A program made the position numbers and the translations under genes. From assembly GCF_007556685.1 (NCBI RefSeq), contig NZ_VJON01000001.1:1-64000 (forward strand): a DNA stretch of 64,000 nt, read 5' to 3'. Below, in pieces: positions 56,635 through 64,000 of this stretch. Numbering within the stretch: position 1 is the stretch's first letter; each line of letters begins with the position of its first letter. The notes under the pieces are model-generated. The model did no database searches. It had not been told where the DNA came from and was given only the letters and a program-made list of their open reading frames with translations. Source of the stretch: Tepidimonas charontis. Lineage in GTDB: Bacteria > Pseudomonadota > Gammaproteobacteria > Burkholderiales > Burkholderiaceae_C.

Positions 56635-57170
56635 CCGCCGACGGCGGCACGGTAGGCCGCCACGCCCGACAGGATTTCCTGGCGGGCCTCCTCCAGCGAC
56701 CCCCACCCCAGCACCTTGACCCATTTGCCCGGGTCCAGATCTTTGTAGTGCTCGAAGAAGTGCTCGATGGTCTTCAAGCGCACGGGGTTGAGGTCTTCGT
56801 AGGTCTTCCAGCGCGCGTACAGCGGCAGCACCTTCTCCGTCGGCACCGCCAGCACCTTGCCATCGACCCCGCCCTCGTCTTCCATCTTCAGGATGCCCAA
56901 GGCGCGGCAGGGCACCACCACGCCCGGCGGCAGCGGCACCGGGGTGATGACCAGCACGTCCACTGGGTCGCCGTCACCGGCGATGGTGTGGGGCACATAC
57001 CCGTAGTTGGTCGGGTAGTGCATGGCGGTGTTCATGAAGCGGTCGACGAAGATCGCGCCGGAGGCCTTGTCGACTTCGTACTTGATCGGCTCACCGTGCA
57101 TCGAGATTTCGATGACGACATTGAAGGCGTCGGGCACCTTGTCGCCCGCGGTCACTTGATCCAAAGACAT
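56622..57170 (-). CDS. ppa: Inorganic pyrophosphatase, soluble family I
   Basis: Hydrolyses pyrophosphate from biosynthesis. The 182-residue enzyme has '[20 protein letters not shown]', '[20 protein letters not shown]' followed by '[10 protein letters not shown]' (the D-x-DPxD metal motif), '[16 protein letters not shown]' and '[19 protein letters not shown]'. The start '[17 protein letters not shown]' fits the family. It is divergent from the membrane pyrophosphatase hppA, 267 bp away. Confidence 0.97.
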   Translation of the reverse strand: MSLDQVTAGDKVPDAFNVVIEISMHGEPIKYEVDKASGAIFVDRFMNTAMHYPTNYGYVPHTIAGDGDPVDVLVITPVPLPPGVVVPCRALGILKMEDEGGVDGKVLAVPTEKVLPLYARWKTYEDLNPVRLKTIEHFFEHYKDLDPGKWVKVLGWGSLEEARQEILSGVAAYRAAVGGQGA

Positions 57171-57437
57171 GACGTTTCGTAAGCGGTAGTGGAAAAACAA
57201 TAGTCTGACCGATTTTACTGGCGCCATCCTGACGTCTGCGGGGACGCCGCCTTCCGCACGCCACCCTGACGGCGCCAGCCGGGGTGGACGTCGGGGTGCC
57301 GATTGCGTTACAGTGATAGCGTTGGCCAATCATCTCGGCGGCAGCGTGCTGCGGCGGTGAGGAAGCAACGCAGCGGAAGCCAGCGGCTCGCTTGCGTTGG
57401 CTTCCTCCAAGTCGAACGGTTTCGAGGAGACATCGGT

Positions 57438-59492
57438 ATGGTTGGTCAATCCGCGCTGATCTTAGCGCTCGTCTGTGCGCTGGCTGCGGTCGCCTACGGG
57501 TTGTGGGCACGCAGCTGGATCCTGGCCCAGGATCCCGGCAACCCCCGCATGCAAGAAATCGCCGCAGCGGTGCAAACCGGAGCCGCTGCCTATCTGGCGC
57601 GTCAGTACAAGACGATCGCCCTGGTGGGTGTGGTGCTGGCGGTGTTGATCGGCGTCTTCATCGACGGCGCAACCGCCGTGGCCTTCGTGGCCGGGGCGGT
57701 GCTGTCGGGCGCTTGCGGCTTCATCGGGATGAATGTGTCGGTACGGGCCAACGTGCGCACCGCCCAGGCGGCCGCACGCGGCATCGCACCCGCCCTGGAA
57801 GTGGCCTTTCGTGGCGGCGCCATCACGGGGCTGCTGGTGGTTGGGCTGGGCCTGCTCGGTGTGACGGCGTTTTACTGGTTTTTGGTCGGCAACGGGCAAC
57901 TCAATCCAGCGCGACCGCTGAGCACGCTGTTGCAGCCGCTGATCGGGCTGGCCTTCGGCGCCTCGCTCATCTCCATCTTCGCGCGCTTGGGCGGTGGCAT
58001 CTTCACCAAGGGCGCCGACGTGGGCGCCGACCTGGTGGGCAAAGTCGAGGCCGGTATCCCCGAGGACGACCCGCGCAACCCGGCCGTGATCGCCGACAAC
58101 GTCGGCGACAACGTGGGGGACTGCGCCGGCATGGCGGCCGACCTGTTCGAGACCTACGCCGTGACGCTGATCGCCACCATCGTGCTGGGCGCTCTGCTGG
58201 TGACGGCAGCGCCCGTGCAGGCGAGCCTGTATCCGCTGGCGCTGGGCGGGGTGTCGATCCTGGCCTCCATCGTCGGCTGCTTTTTCGTCAAGGCCACGCC
58301 CGACATGCGCAACGTCATGCCGGCGCTGTACAAGGGGCTGATCGTTGCCGGCGTGCTGTCGGCGCTGCTGTTTTATGGCGTCACCGTCTGGCTGATTCCG
58401 GACGACGCCATTGCCGCCAGCGGCACCCAGTGGCGTCTGTGGGCAGCGGGGTTGGTCGGGTTGGCGCTGACGGCGGCGATGGTCTGGATCACCGAGTACT
58501 ACACCGGCACCGACTACGCCCCGGTACGCCACGTGGCGCAAGCCTCCACCACGGGTCATGCCACCAACATCATCGCCGGCATCGGCGTCAGCATGAAGTC
58601 CACCGCCTGGCCGGTGCTGGCCGTCTGCGCCGCCATCATCGCCTCGTATGCGCTGGCTGGCCTGTATGGGGTGGCGGTGGCCGCCACGGCCATGCTGAGC
58701 ATGGCCGGCATCGTGGTGGCACTGGACGCCTACGGCCCCATCACCGATAACGCCGGCGGCATCGCCGAGATGGCCGAGTTGCCGGCGAGCGTGCGGGCCG
58801 TGACCGACCCGCTGGATGCAGTGGGCAACACCACCAAGGCCGTGACCAAGGGCTACGCGATCGGCTCGGCCGGCTTGGCCGCTTTGGTGTTGTTTGCCGA
58901 CTACACGCACAAACTGGAGGCAAGCGGACAGGCGCTGCGCTTCGACCTGTCGGATCCGATGGTGATCGTCGGCTTATTCATCGGCGGCCTGATCCCTTAT
59001 CTGTTCGGCGCACTGGCGATGGAGGCCGTGGGCCGCGCTGCCGGCAGCGTAGTGGAGGAAGTGCGGCGGCAGTTTCGCGAGATCAAAGGCATCATGGACG
59101 GCAGCGCCAAGCCTGAATACGGGCGCGCCGTCGATATGCTGACCAGCGCCGCCATCAAGGAAATGATGCTGCCGAGTCTGCTGCCGGTGGTGGTGCCGAT
59201 CCTCGTCGGCTTGGTGCTGGGGCCGGTGGCGCTGGGCGGGCTGTTGATGGGCACCATCGTCACCGGACTGTTCGTCGCCATCAGCATGTGTACCGGCGGC
59301 GGCGCCTGGGACAATGCGAAAAAGTACATCGAAGACGGCCACCACGGGGGCAAGGGTTCGGATGCGCACAAGGCCGCCGTCACCGGCGACACCGTGGGCG
59401 ACCCCTACAAGGACACCGCCGGCCCAGCGGTCAACCCGCTGATCAAAATCATCAATATCGTGGCCCTGCTGATCGTGCCCTTGCTGGTGTGA
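57438..59492 (+). CDS. hppA: K+-independent H+-translocating pyrophosphatase
   Basis: Membrane pump that uses pyrophosphate hydrolysis to move protons. The 684-residue protein has about 15-16 helices and the catalytic motifs '[20 protein letters not shown]', '[20 protein letters not shown]' and, near the end, '[12 protein letters not shown]' and '[20 protein letters not shown]'. The residue that marks potassium dependence is Lys ('[20 protein letters not shown]'), the form found in K+-independent H+ pumps. GAGGAG lies 9 nt before the ATG. The pump is beside ppa, so soluble and energy-conserving pyrophosphatases share one region. Confidence 0.97.
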   Translation: MVGQSALILALVCALAAVAYGLWARSWILAQDPGNPRMQEIAAAVQTGAAAYLARQYKTIALVGVVLAVLIGVFIDGATAVAFVAGAVLSGACGFIGMNVSVRANVRTAQAAARGIAPALEVAFRGGAITGLLVVGLGLLGVTAFYWFLVGNGQLNPARPLSTLLQPLIGLAFGASLISIFARLGGGIFTKGADVGADLVGKVEAGIPEDDPRNPAVIADNVGDNVGDCAGMAADLFETYAVTLIATIVLGALLVTAAPVQASLYPLALGGVSILASIVGCFFVKATPDMRNVMPALYKGLIVAGVLSALLFYGVTVWLIPDDAIAASGTQWRLWAAGLVGLALTAAMVWITEYYTGTDYAPVRHVAQASTTGHATNIIAGIGVSMKSTAWPVLAVCAAIIASYALAGLYGVAVAATAMLSMAGIVVALDAYGPITDNAGGIAEMAELPASVRAVTDPLDAVGNTTKAVTKGYAIGSAGLAALVLFADYTHKLEASGQALRFDLSDPMVIVGLFIGGLIPYLFGALAMEAVGRAAGSVVEEVRRQFREIKGIMDGSAKPEYGRAVDMLTSAAIKEMMLPSLLPVVVPILVGLVLGPVALGGLLMGTIVTGLFVAISMCTGGGAWDNAKKYIEDGHHGGKGSDAHKAAVTGDTVGDPYKDTAGPAVNPLIKIINIVALLIVPLLV

Positions 59493-59504
59493 GCGGTGGT
59501 GTAC

Positions 59505-60041
59505 TCAGAAAAAACGAGCGATCGCCTCGACATCCTCGGGAAAAAGCTGACCGCGCTCGGCCATCGCGATACGCCCATCACGCCCGCGCACCAGCGTGAT
59601 GGGCAGGCCCTTGGGCTTGGGCATGGCGCGCTGCACCTGGGGCGTCACCCAGGCCGAGGGAAAGGTATAGCCGCGCTGGGCCAAGTAGCGCCGGGCCGCC
59701 TCCTCGGTGCGGTCGATCGATAAGCCCAGCAGCAGCCAGTCACCGCGCGCGCCGTGGGTGCGCCACAGGCGCTCGATGTGCGGCGTGGTGACGGCACAAA
59801 ACGGGCAGGTGCTTGCCCACCAGTACAACACCAGCACGCGCCCGTCGGCCTGCGCCGGCTCGAACGCCACGCCTTCGAGCCGCGTCATCGGCGGCACCGA
59901 CCACGGCTGACCAATCACCGGCAACGGCCCGGCTTTGGCTTCGGCCTCGGCGCTGGACGCCGACTGCGTCCACCCCACGCGCGGGGCTGTGCCCCCCAGC
60001 ACGGCCCCACTGAGCCATGTCAGCCAATCCCGTCGGCGCAT
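59505..60041 (-). CDS. TlpA-family thioredoxin-like exported protein
   Basis: A 178-residue periplasmic thioredoxin-fold protein. It starts '[17 protein letters not shown]', an Arg-rich signal sequence that resembles a Tat signal (R-R-R-D-W-L) without a clear twin-Arg FLK. The active site is '[20 protein letters not shown]' (CPFC) and the cis-Pro is in '[14 protein letters not shown]'. Role is probably thiol reduction in cytochrome c maturation or similar, not known. It converges on hppA (12 bp between stops) and is divergent from moaA (89 bp). Confidence 0.88.
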   Translation of the reverse strand: MRRRDWLTWLSGAVLGGTAPRVGWTQSASSAEAEAKAGPLPVIGQPWSVPPMTRLEGVAFEPAQADGRVLVLYWWASTCPFCAVTTPHIERLWRTHGARGDWLLLGLSIDRTEEAARRYLAQRGYTFPSAWVTPQVQRAMPKPKGLPITLVRGRDGRIAMAERGQLFPEDVEAIARFF

Positions 60042-60114
60042 ACCCCTGTGTCCTCGCAAACAACCCCGTCCGTGGTATGCCCATGGCAGCCTCACCTGCA
60101 CCACGGCTTGACGA

Positions 60115-60123
60115 TGCTAATCT
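60115..60123 (+). promoter_or_regulatory. Extended -10-like element (TGcTAATCT) of moaA
   Basis: TG, one base, then TAATCT, ending 7 nt before the moaA ATG at 60131. This again leaves a leaderless or nearly leaderless message. No ribosome-binding site is present. Confidence 0.35.
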
Positions 60124-60130
60124 ATCACCC

Positions 60131-61267
60131 ATGGCCGAACGCGTCATTCCCTTGGTTGACCAGCGCCTGACCACGCTGACTGCTCCCGAACCGACCGAGC
60201 CCATCACGGCCACCGGCACCCTAATAGACCGTCTCGGTCGCCCGCTGCGTGACCTGCGCATCAGCGTCTCCGATCGCTGCAATTTCCGCTGCAGCTACTG
60301 CATGCCCAAGGACGTCTTCACCAAGGACTACCCCTATCTGCCGCATGCGGCGCTGTTGACGTTCGAGGAAATCACGCGCGTGGCGCGCTGCTTCATCGCG
60401 CATGGCGTACGTAAGTTGCGCCTGACGGGCGGGGAGCCACTGCTGCGCAAAAACCTGGAGATCCTGGTGGAGCAGCTGGCCGCGCTGCGCACGATCGAGG
60501 GCGCCCCGCTGGACCTGACCTTGACCACTAACGGCAGCCTGCTCAAGCGCAAGGCGCGCGCCCTGCGCGACGCGGGTCTGCAGCGCGTCACGGTCAGCCT
60601 GGATGGCTTGGACGATGCGGTCTTTCGGCGCATGAACGATGTCGATTTTCCCGTGGCGGCGGTGCTGGAGGGCATCGCCGAAGCGCAGGCCGTGGGGCTG
60701 GGGCCGATCAAGGTCAATATGGTGGTCAAGCGTGGCACCAACGACGACCAGATCCTGCCGATGGCGCGCCATTTTCGTGGCACCGGCATCGTACTGCGTT
60801 TCATCGAATATATGGACGTAGGCGCCACCAACGGCTGGCGCATGGACGAGGTATTGCCCAGCGCCGAGGTGCTGCATCGGCTGCAGCAAGAATTCGCCCT
60901 GGTACCGCTGGAGCCCAGCGCCCCCGGTGAGACCGCCGAGCGCTGGGGCTACGCCGGGCCGGATGGGCGCCACGATCCCGACCTGGGTGAAATCGGCCTG
61001 ATCAGCAGCGTCACACAGGCCTTCTGCCGCGACTGCAACCGTGCCCGCTTGTCCACCGAAGGCAAGGTGTATCTGTGTCTGTTCGCCGATCGCGGCTACG
61101 ACCTGCGCGCGCTGCTGCGCACGGGCGCCAGCGACGACGCCTTGATTTCGGCCATCGGCGCCATTTGGCAGCAGCGCGCTGACCGTTACTCGGAACTGCG
61201 GGCCAGCCTGCCCGCGCAGGCGCGCGCGCAGCGCCGACGCATCGAAATGAGCTACATCGGGGGCTGA
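60131..61267 (+). CDS. moaA: GTP 3',8-cyclase (molybdenum cofactor step 1)
   Basis: Radical-SAM enzyme that, with MoaC, converts GTP to cyclic pyranopterin monophosphate. The 378-residue protein has the SAM cluster motif in '[20 protein letters not shown]' (CxxxCxxC), '[18 protein letters not shown]', '[19 protein letters not shown]', '[19 protein letters not shown]', '[15 protein letters not shown]', the second cluster in '[20 protein letters not shown]' and the C-terminal 'SYIGG' with the essential Gly-Gly. The N-terminal ~50 residues are variable, so the start (60131) is chosen on promoter position and could be earlier (60077 or 60083). Confidence 0.96.
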   Translation: MAERVIPLVDQRLTTLTAPEPTEPITATGTLIDRLGRPLRDLRISVSDRCNFRCSYCMPKDVFTKDYPYLPHAALLTFEEITRVARCFIAHGVRKLRLTGGEPLLRKNLEILVEQLAALRTIEGAPLDLTLTTNGSLLKRKARALRDAGLQRVTVSLDGLDDAVFRRMNDVDFPVAAVLEGIAEAQAVGLGPIKVNMVVKRGTNDDQILPMARHFRGTGIVLRFIEYMDVGATNGWRMDEVLPSAEVLHRLQQEFALVPLEPSAPGETAERWGYAGPDGRHDPDLGEIGLISSVTQAFCRDCNRARLSTEGKVYLCLFADRGYDLRALLRTGASDDALISAIGAIWQQRADRYSELRASLPAQARAQRRRIEMSYIGG

Positions 61268-61291
61268 CGCCCCTATCCTCGAAACGCAACG

Positions 61292-62065
61292 ATGACGCCC
61301 ACCCCTGCCGACCGCGACCGCCGCGCCCCCGACGACGCGCTTTTCCCCCCACCGCCGACCTCCCCTGCACCCGACGCCGTCGCCTCCGCCGTGGACGCCG
61401 TCGCCGAGCAACCATGGCCGACCCCCGGGGCGGTGACCGGTGTGGTGTTGGCCGGTGGACGCGGCGAGCGCATGGGAGGCGTCGACAAAGGACTGCAAAC
61501 CTTGGCGGGGCTGCCGCTGGCGCTGCACGCCTTGCTGCGTCTGCAGCAGCAGCGCGGCGGCTGGATCGGCGCCTGTCTGATCAACGCCAACCGCAATCTG
61601 GGCGCCTACGAGGCATTCGGTGTGCCGGTGTGGCCTGACCTGCACGGTGATTTCGCCGGCCCTCTGGCGGGTATGGCGGCGGCGCTGACACACTGCGAAA
61701 CCCCCTATGTGCTGACCGTGCCGTGCGACTCGCCGCGCTTTCCCCTGGACTTGGCCGATCGGCTGTGTCAAGCGCTGATGCGCGAGCGCGCCGACATTGC
61801 GATGGCGGCAGCACCCGAGACCGACGGCGCCGTGCGGCCCCAGCCGGTCTTTTGCCTGCTGCACGTCGGCTTGTTGGGCAGCTTGCTCGACTTTTTGCAG
61901 TCGGGCCGGCGCAAGATCGACGCCTGGACCCGTACCCACCGCACCGTCGTGGTGCCCTTCGATGGACCGGCGGACGATCCACGGGCTTTTGCCAACATCA
62001 ACACGCTGGCCGAGTTGCACACCCTGCAGCGCGACTTGCCCCTCGGTGCCGGGGCGGGTGCGTAA
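61292..62065 (+). CDS. mobA: Molybdenum cofactor guanylyltransferase
   Basis: Transfers GMP to molybdopterin to form the MGD cofactor. The 257-residue protein has the nucleotidyltransferase motif '[20 protein letters not shown]', '[17 protein letters not shown]', '[19 protein letters not shown]' and '[15 protein letters not shown]'. A Pro/Ala-rich N-terminal ~47 residues before the catalytic domain is unconserved, so translation may start later. It lies between moaA (24 nt) and moeA (52 nt). Confidence 0.93.
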   Translation: MTPTPADRDRRAPDDALFPPPPTSPAPDAVASAVDAVAEQPWPTPGAVTGVVLAGGRGERMGGVDKGLQTLAGLPLALHALLRLQQQRGGWIGACLINANRNLGAYEAFGVPVWPDLHGDFAGPLAGMAAALTHCETPYVLTVPCDSPRFPLDLADRLCQALMRERADIAMAAAPETDGAVRPQPVFCLLHVGLLGSLLDFLQSGRRKIDAWTRTHRTVVVPFDGPADDPRAFANINTLAELHTLQRDLPLGAGAGA

Positions 62066-62117
62066 CAGCGCCGCCAACGCTGCCCCAGCGCTTCGTGATA
62101 TGCCAACCGTCATACCG

Positions 62118-63467
62118 ATGAAAACGCTCGACGCCATCGCCGCCGAACTCCAAGGCTACGATCCACAGGCCCTGCCTGCCGCCACCGTCGGGGCCTTTTT
62201 ACACGCGCTGGTGGAGCCGCTCACCGAGGTCGAATCCCTGGCGCTGCCCCAGGCGCTGGACCGCGTGCTGGCGCAGGATGTCATCTCGCCCATCAGCGTG
62301 CCGCCCCACGACAATGCGGCGATGGACGGCTACGCGGTCCACGGCGAGGCCCTGCGAACCGATGGCGACACCGTGCTGCGGGTGCTGGGTACCTGCTTGG
62401 CTGGGCAAGCCCGCTGGCGCACGCCCGTGCCGCCGGATGCCTGCGTGCGCGTCATGACCGGCGCCGTGATGCCCGAGGGGCTGGATACCGTCGTGCCGGT
62501 GGAATTCGTGCAACCCGTCCCCGGGCCTGCCACCGCGTCCGTCGCGGCGGGTGCAGCTCCTCAGACCACGGCAAACGGTGCCACCGAGTTCATCCGCATA
62601 CCACCCGGCGTGGTCCGGCCCGGGGACCATCGGCGCTTGTGCGGAGAGGACCTGATGGCTGGCCAACCCGCTTTGTTGGCAGGGCAGCGCCTCGGACCCG
62701 CTGCCCTGGGGCTGCTGGCCAGTTTGGGAATCGCCGAAATCCCCGTGGTGCGACGCCCACGGGTGGCCTATTTTTCCACCGGCGATGAAATCCTCTCGCT
62801 TGGGCAGGCGCTGCGCCCCGGCGCCGTCTTCGACAGCAACCGCTACACCGTCACCGGCCTGCTGCGGCGGCTCGGCGCCGACGTCATCGACATGGGCGTG
62901 GTGCCCGATGATCCAGCGGCGCTGGAGCAGGCATTTCGAGAAGCGGCCAGACTGGCCGACGCGGTGATCACCAGCGGCGGCGTCAGCATGGGCGAAGCCG
63001 ACCACACCAAGGCGATGATGCGCCGCTTGGGCGAGGTGGTGTTCTGGCGCATCGCGATGCGGCCCGGGCGGCCGATGGCCGTGGGGCGACTGCACGTACC
63101 TGGGCGCGACCGCCCCACGCTGTTGTTTGGACTGCCGGGCAACCCGGTGGCGGTGATGGTAACGTTCGTGGCCTTCGTGCGCCCCGCCCTGCTGCGCCTG
63201 ATGGGCGCGCGCCACACCGAGGCGCTGCTGATGCGCGCGCGCAGTGCCGAAGTGATGCGCAAAAAGCCGGGACGCACCGAGTACCAGCGCGGCATCGTCA
63301 GCCGTGATGCCGACGGCACTCCGTGGGTGCGCACCACCGGCAACCAAGGCTCGGGCGTGCTGCGCTCGATGGTCGAAGCCAACGCCCTGATCGTCCTCGG
63401 ACACACGCAGGGCTCGGTGGCCGTCGGGCAAGAGGTGGACGTGATGCTGTTCGACGGTGTGATCTGA
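62118..63467 (+). CDS. moeA: Molybdopterin molybdenumtransferase MoeA
   Basis: Inserts molybdate into adenylylated molybdopterin. The 449-residue protein has 'SVPPHDNAAMDGYAVHGEAL', 'VRVMTGAVMPEGLDTVVPVE', 'YFSTGDEILSLGQ' preceded by the RPRVA strand, 'VFDSNRYTVTGLLRRLGADV', 'ITSGGVSMGEADHTKAMM', and 'LLFGLPGNPVAVMVTFVAF'. The start 'MKTLDAIAAELQGYDPQALP' matches relatives; an ATG 18 nt upstream is possible. With moaA and mobA it forms a Moco operon; moaC, moaD and moaE are not here. Confidence 0.96.
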   Translation: MKTLDAIAAELQGYDPQALPAATVGAFLHALVEPLTEVESLALPQALDRVLAQDVISPISVPPHDNAAMDGYAVHGEALRTDGDTVLRVLGTCLAGQARWRTPVPPDACVRVMTGAVMPEGLDTVVPVEFVQPVPGPATASVAAGAAPQTTANGATEFIRIPPGVVRPGDHRRLCGEDLMAGQPALLAGQRLGPAALGLLASLGIAEIPVVRRPRVAYFSTGDEILSLGQALRPGAVFDSNRYTVTGLLRRLGADVIDMGVVPDDPAALEQAFREAARLADAVITSGGVSMGEADHTKAMMRRLGEVVFWRIAMRPGRPMAVGRLHVPGRDRPTLLFGLPGNPVAVMVTFVAFVRPALLRLMGARHTEALLMRARSAEVMRKKPGRTEYQRGIVSRDADGTPWVRTTGNQGSGVLRSMVEANALIVLGHTQGSVAVGQEVDVMLFDGVI

Positions 63468-63537
63468 CAAACACGCAGGCGCTGCCCGTTCGGCGCCACC
63501 CGGCTGGCGCGTCACCGACCCGCGCGGCAGTGCCACA

Positions 63538-64000
63538 TCAGGCCAGCAACATCAGCGCTACTTGCAGCGCGATCAGCCACAGCAGCACCGACAAATCGAC
63601 GCCACCCACGGTGGGAATCACGCGGCGCACCGGCGCGAGCAACGGCTCCAGCAGCCGCCCCAGTGTGCCGTGCAGCGGGGCGTACGGCTGCACCCAACTC
63701 AGCACCGCATACACCAGCAGCAAAACCATCAGCCCTTGCAAGGCGGTGCGCAACAGCCACTGTAGCGCCAGCAGCGGCACCGTCAACCAAAAATCCACGG
63801 TTTGCACCCCGGGCAACGCCCCGCCCCACGCCAGGTGCACCAAGCCCGCGTAGGCCAGTGACAACAGCAGCGCCGCCAGCCAACTCGCCCAGTCGGCATT
63901 GGCTTGCGCCCACGGACGCGGCAGCCAGCGCCGCAGGGGCTGCACCAACCAGTCGGTGATGGCGATGACGAACGGGCCTGGCTGGTTGCTCATGCGCATG
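63538..64000 (-). CDS. YggT family membrane protein (5' end beyond window)
   Basis: At least 153 residues with two blocks of hydrophobic helices. It has the YggT pattern: 'GPFVIAITDWLVQPLRRWLP' and, in the second repeat, 'GRLLEPLLAPVRRVIPTVGG' with 'VDLSVLLWLIALQVALMLL'. Family function is unclear; members have been linked to osmotic shock tolerance and cell division. In relatives the 'TDWLV' segment follows a first transmembrane helix, which is absent from the 'MRMSNQPGP' start here, so the frame, which is open to the window edge, most likely continues upstream. Confidence 0.85.
   Translation of the reverse strand, partial: MRMSNQPGPFVIAITDWLVQPLRRWLPRPWAQANADWASWLAALLLSLAYAGLVHLAWGGALPGVQTVDFWLTVPLLALQWLLRTALQGLMVLLLVYAVLSWVQPYAPLHGTLGRLLEPLLAPVRRVIPTVGGVDLSVLLWLIALQVALMLLA

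Overview
The window is GC-rich chromosomal DNA from a betaproteobacterium, most likely Burkholderiales of the Comamonadaceae type (Tepidimonas-like genera would fit, but genus cannot be fixed from sequence reading). Evidence: typical neighbour sets (leuA-pssA-ilvC-ilvH-ilvB, nadE-glnB, nth-aat-bpt, ompR-envZ, relA, thiO-thiS-thiG-thiE), PHA metabolism genes (phaC, 3-hydroxybutyrate dehydrogenase), a K+-independent H+-pyrophosphatase, and strong G/C third-position use. Most of the window is ordinary core genome; there are no insertion sequences, prophage, CRISPR or rRNA.

Layout. 1-6.0 kb: a truncated AAA-ATPase-like/DUF1703 gene, a 465 bp low-complexity gap, rpiA, pyrD, a tandem universal stress protein, then two broken genes (a frameshifted Kef-type antiporter and a decayed FAD oxidoreductase). 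6.0-13.5 kb: dsbB, fpr, yggX, mnmC, phaC, fdxA and a TrxR-like ferredoxin/flavodoxin reductase. 13.6-17.9 kb: thiamine genes thiD (minus) and thiO-thiS-thiG-thiE (plus), then tRNA-Asn and the stub of a PIN-domain toxin. 18-25.6 kb (minus): an EAL c-di-GMP phosphodiesterase overlapping dnaB, tRNA-Val with a strong terminator, relA overlapping an alpha/beta hydrolase. 25.6-37.8 kb: bdhA, a SIMPL-domain secreted protein, ompR-envZ, a fused ispDF, mfd, a YitT protein, serB, trpB2 and a membrane thioredoxin. 38-45 kb: a diguanylate cyclase, a PLP aminotransferase, nth-aat-bpt, an IclR regulator and a penicillin-binding D,D-endopeptidase. 45.2-51.5 kb (minus): branched-chain amino-acid genes ilvB-ilvH-ilvC-pssA-leuA, with a clear leucine attenuator in front of leuA. 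51.7-57.2 kb: RDD and LOG proteins, glnB, a 15 bp tandem repeat, nadE and a GNAT-like gene whose start codons overlap, and soluble pyrophosphatase. 57.4-64 kb: membrane pyrophosphatase hppA, a TlpA-like thioredoxin, moaA-mobA-moeA for molybdenum cofactor, and a YggT membrane protein running off the end.

How the genes connect: thiO/S/G/E/D make and join the thiazole and pyrimidine halves of thiamine; ilvBHC and leuA make Val/Ile/Leu with leuA under leader-peptide control; phaC and bdhA serve polyhydroxybutyrate storage and use; glnB, relA, OmpR/EnvZ and the two c-di-GMP enzymes are signalling; ppa and hppA are two unrelated pyrophosphatases side by side.

The most notable signals are (i) the leu leader peptide plus attenuator in front of leuA, whose leader appears to start right at the transcription start; (ii) a recurring arrangement in which a -10-like hexamer sits only 5-9 nt before a start codon, suggesting frequent leaderless mRNAs; (iii) a perfect palindromic -10 between mfd and ispDF; (iv) overlapping divergent start codons of nadE and its neighbour; (v) the two adjacent broken genes; and (vi) an ispD-ispF fusion. 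I found no convincing wholly undescribed system.
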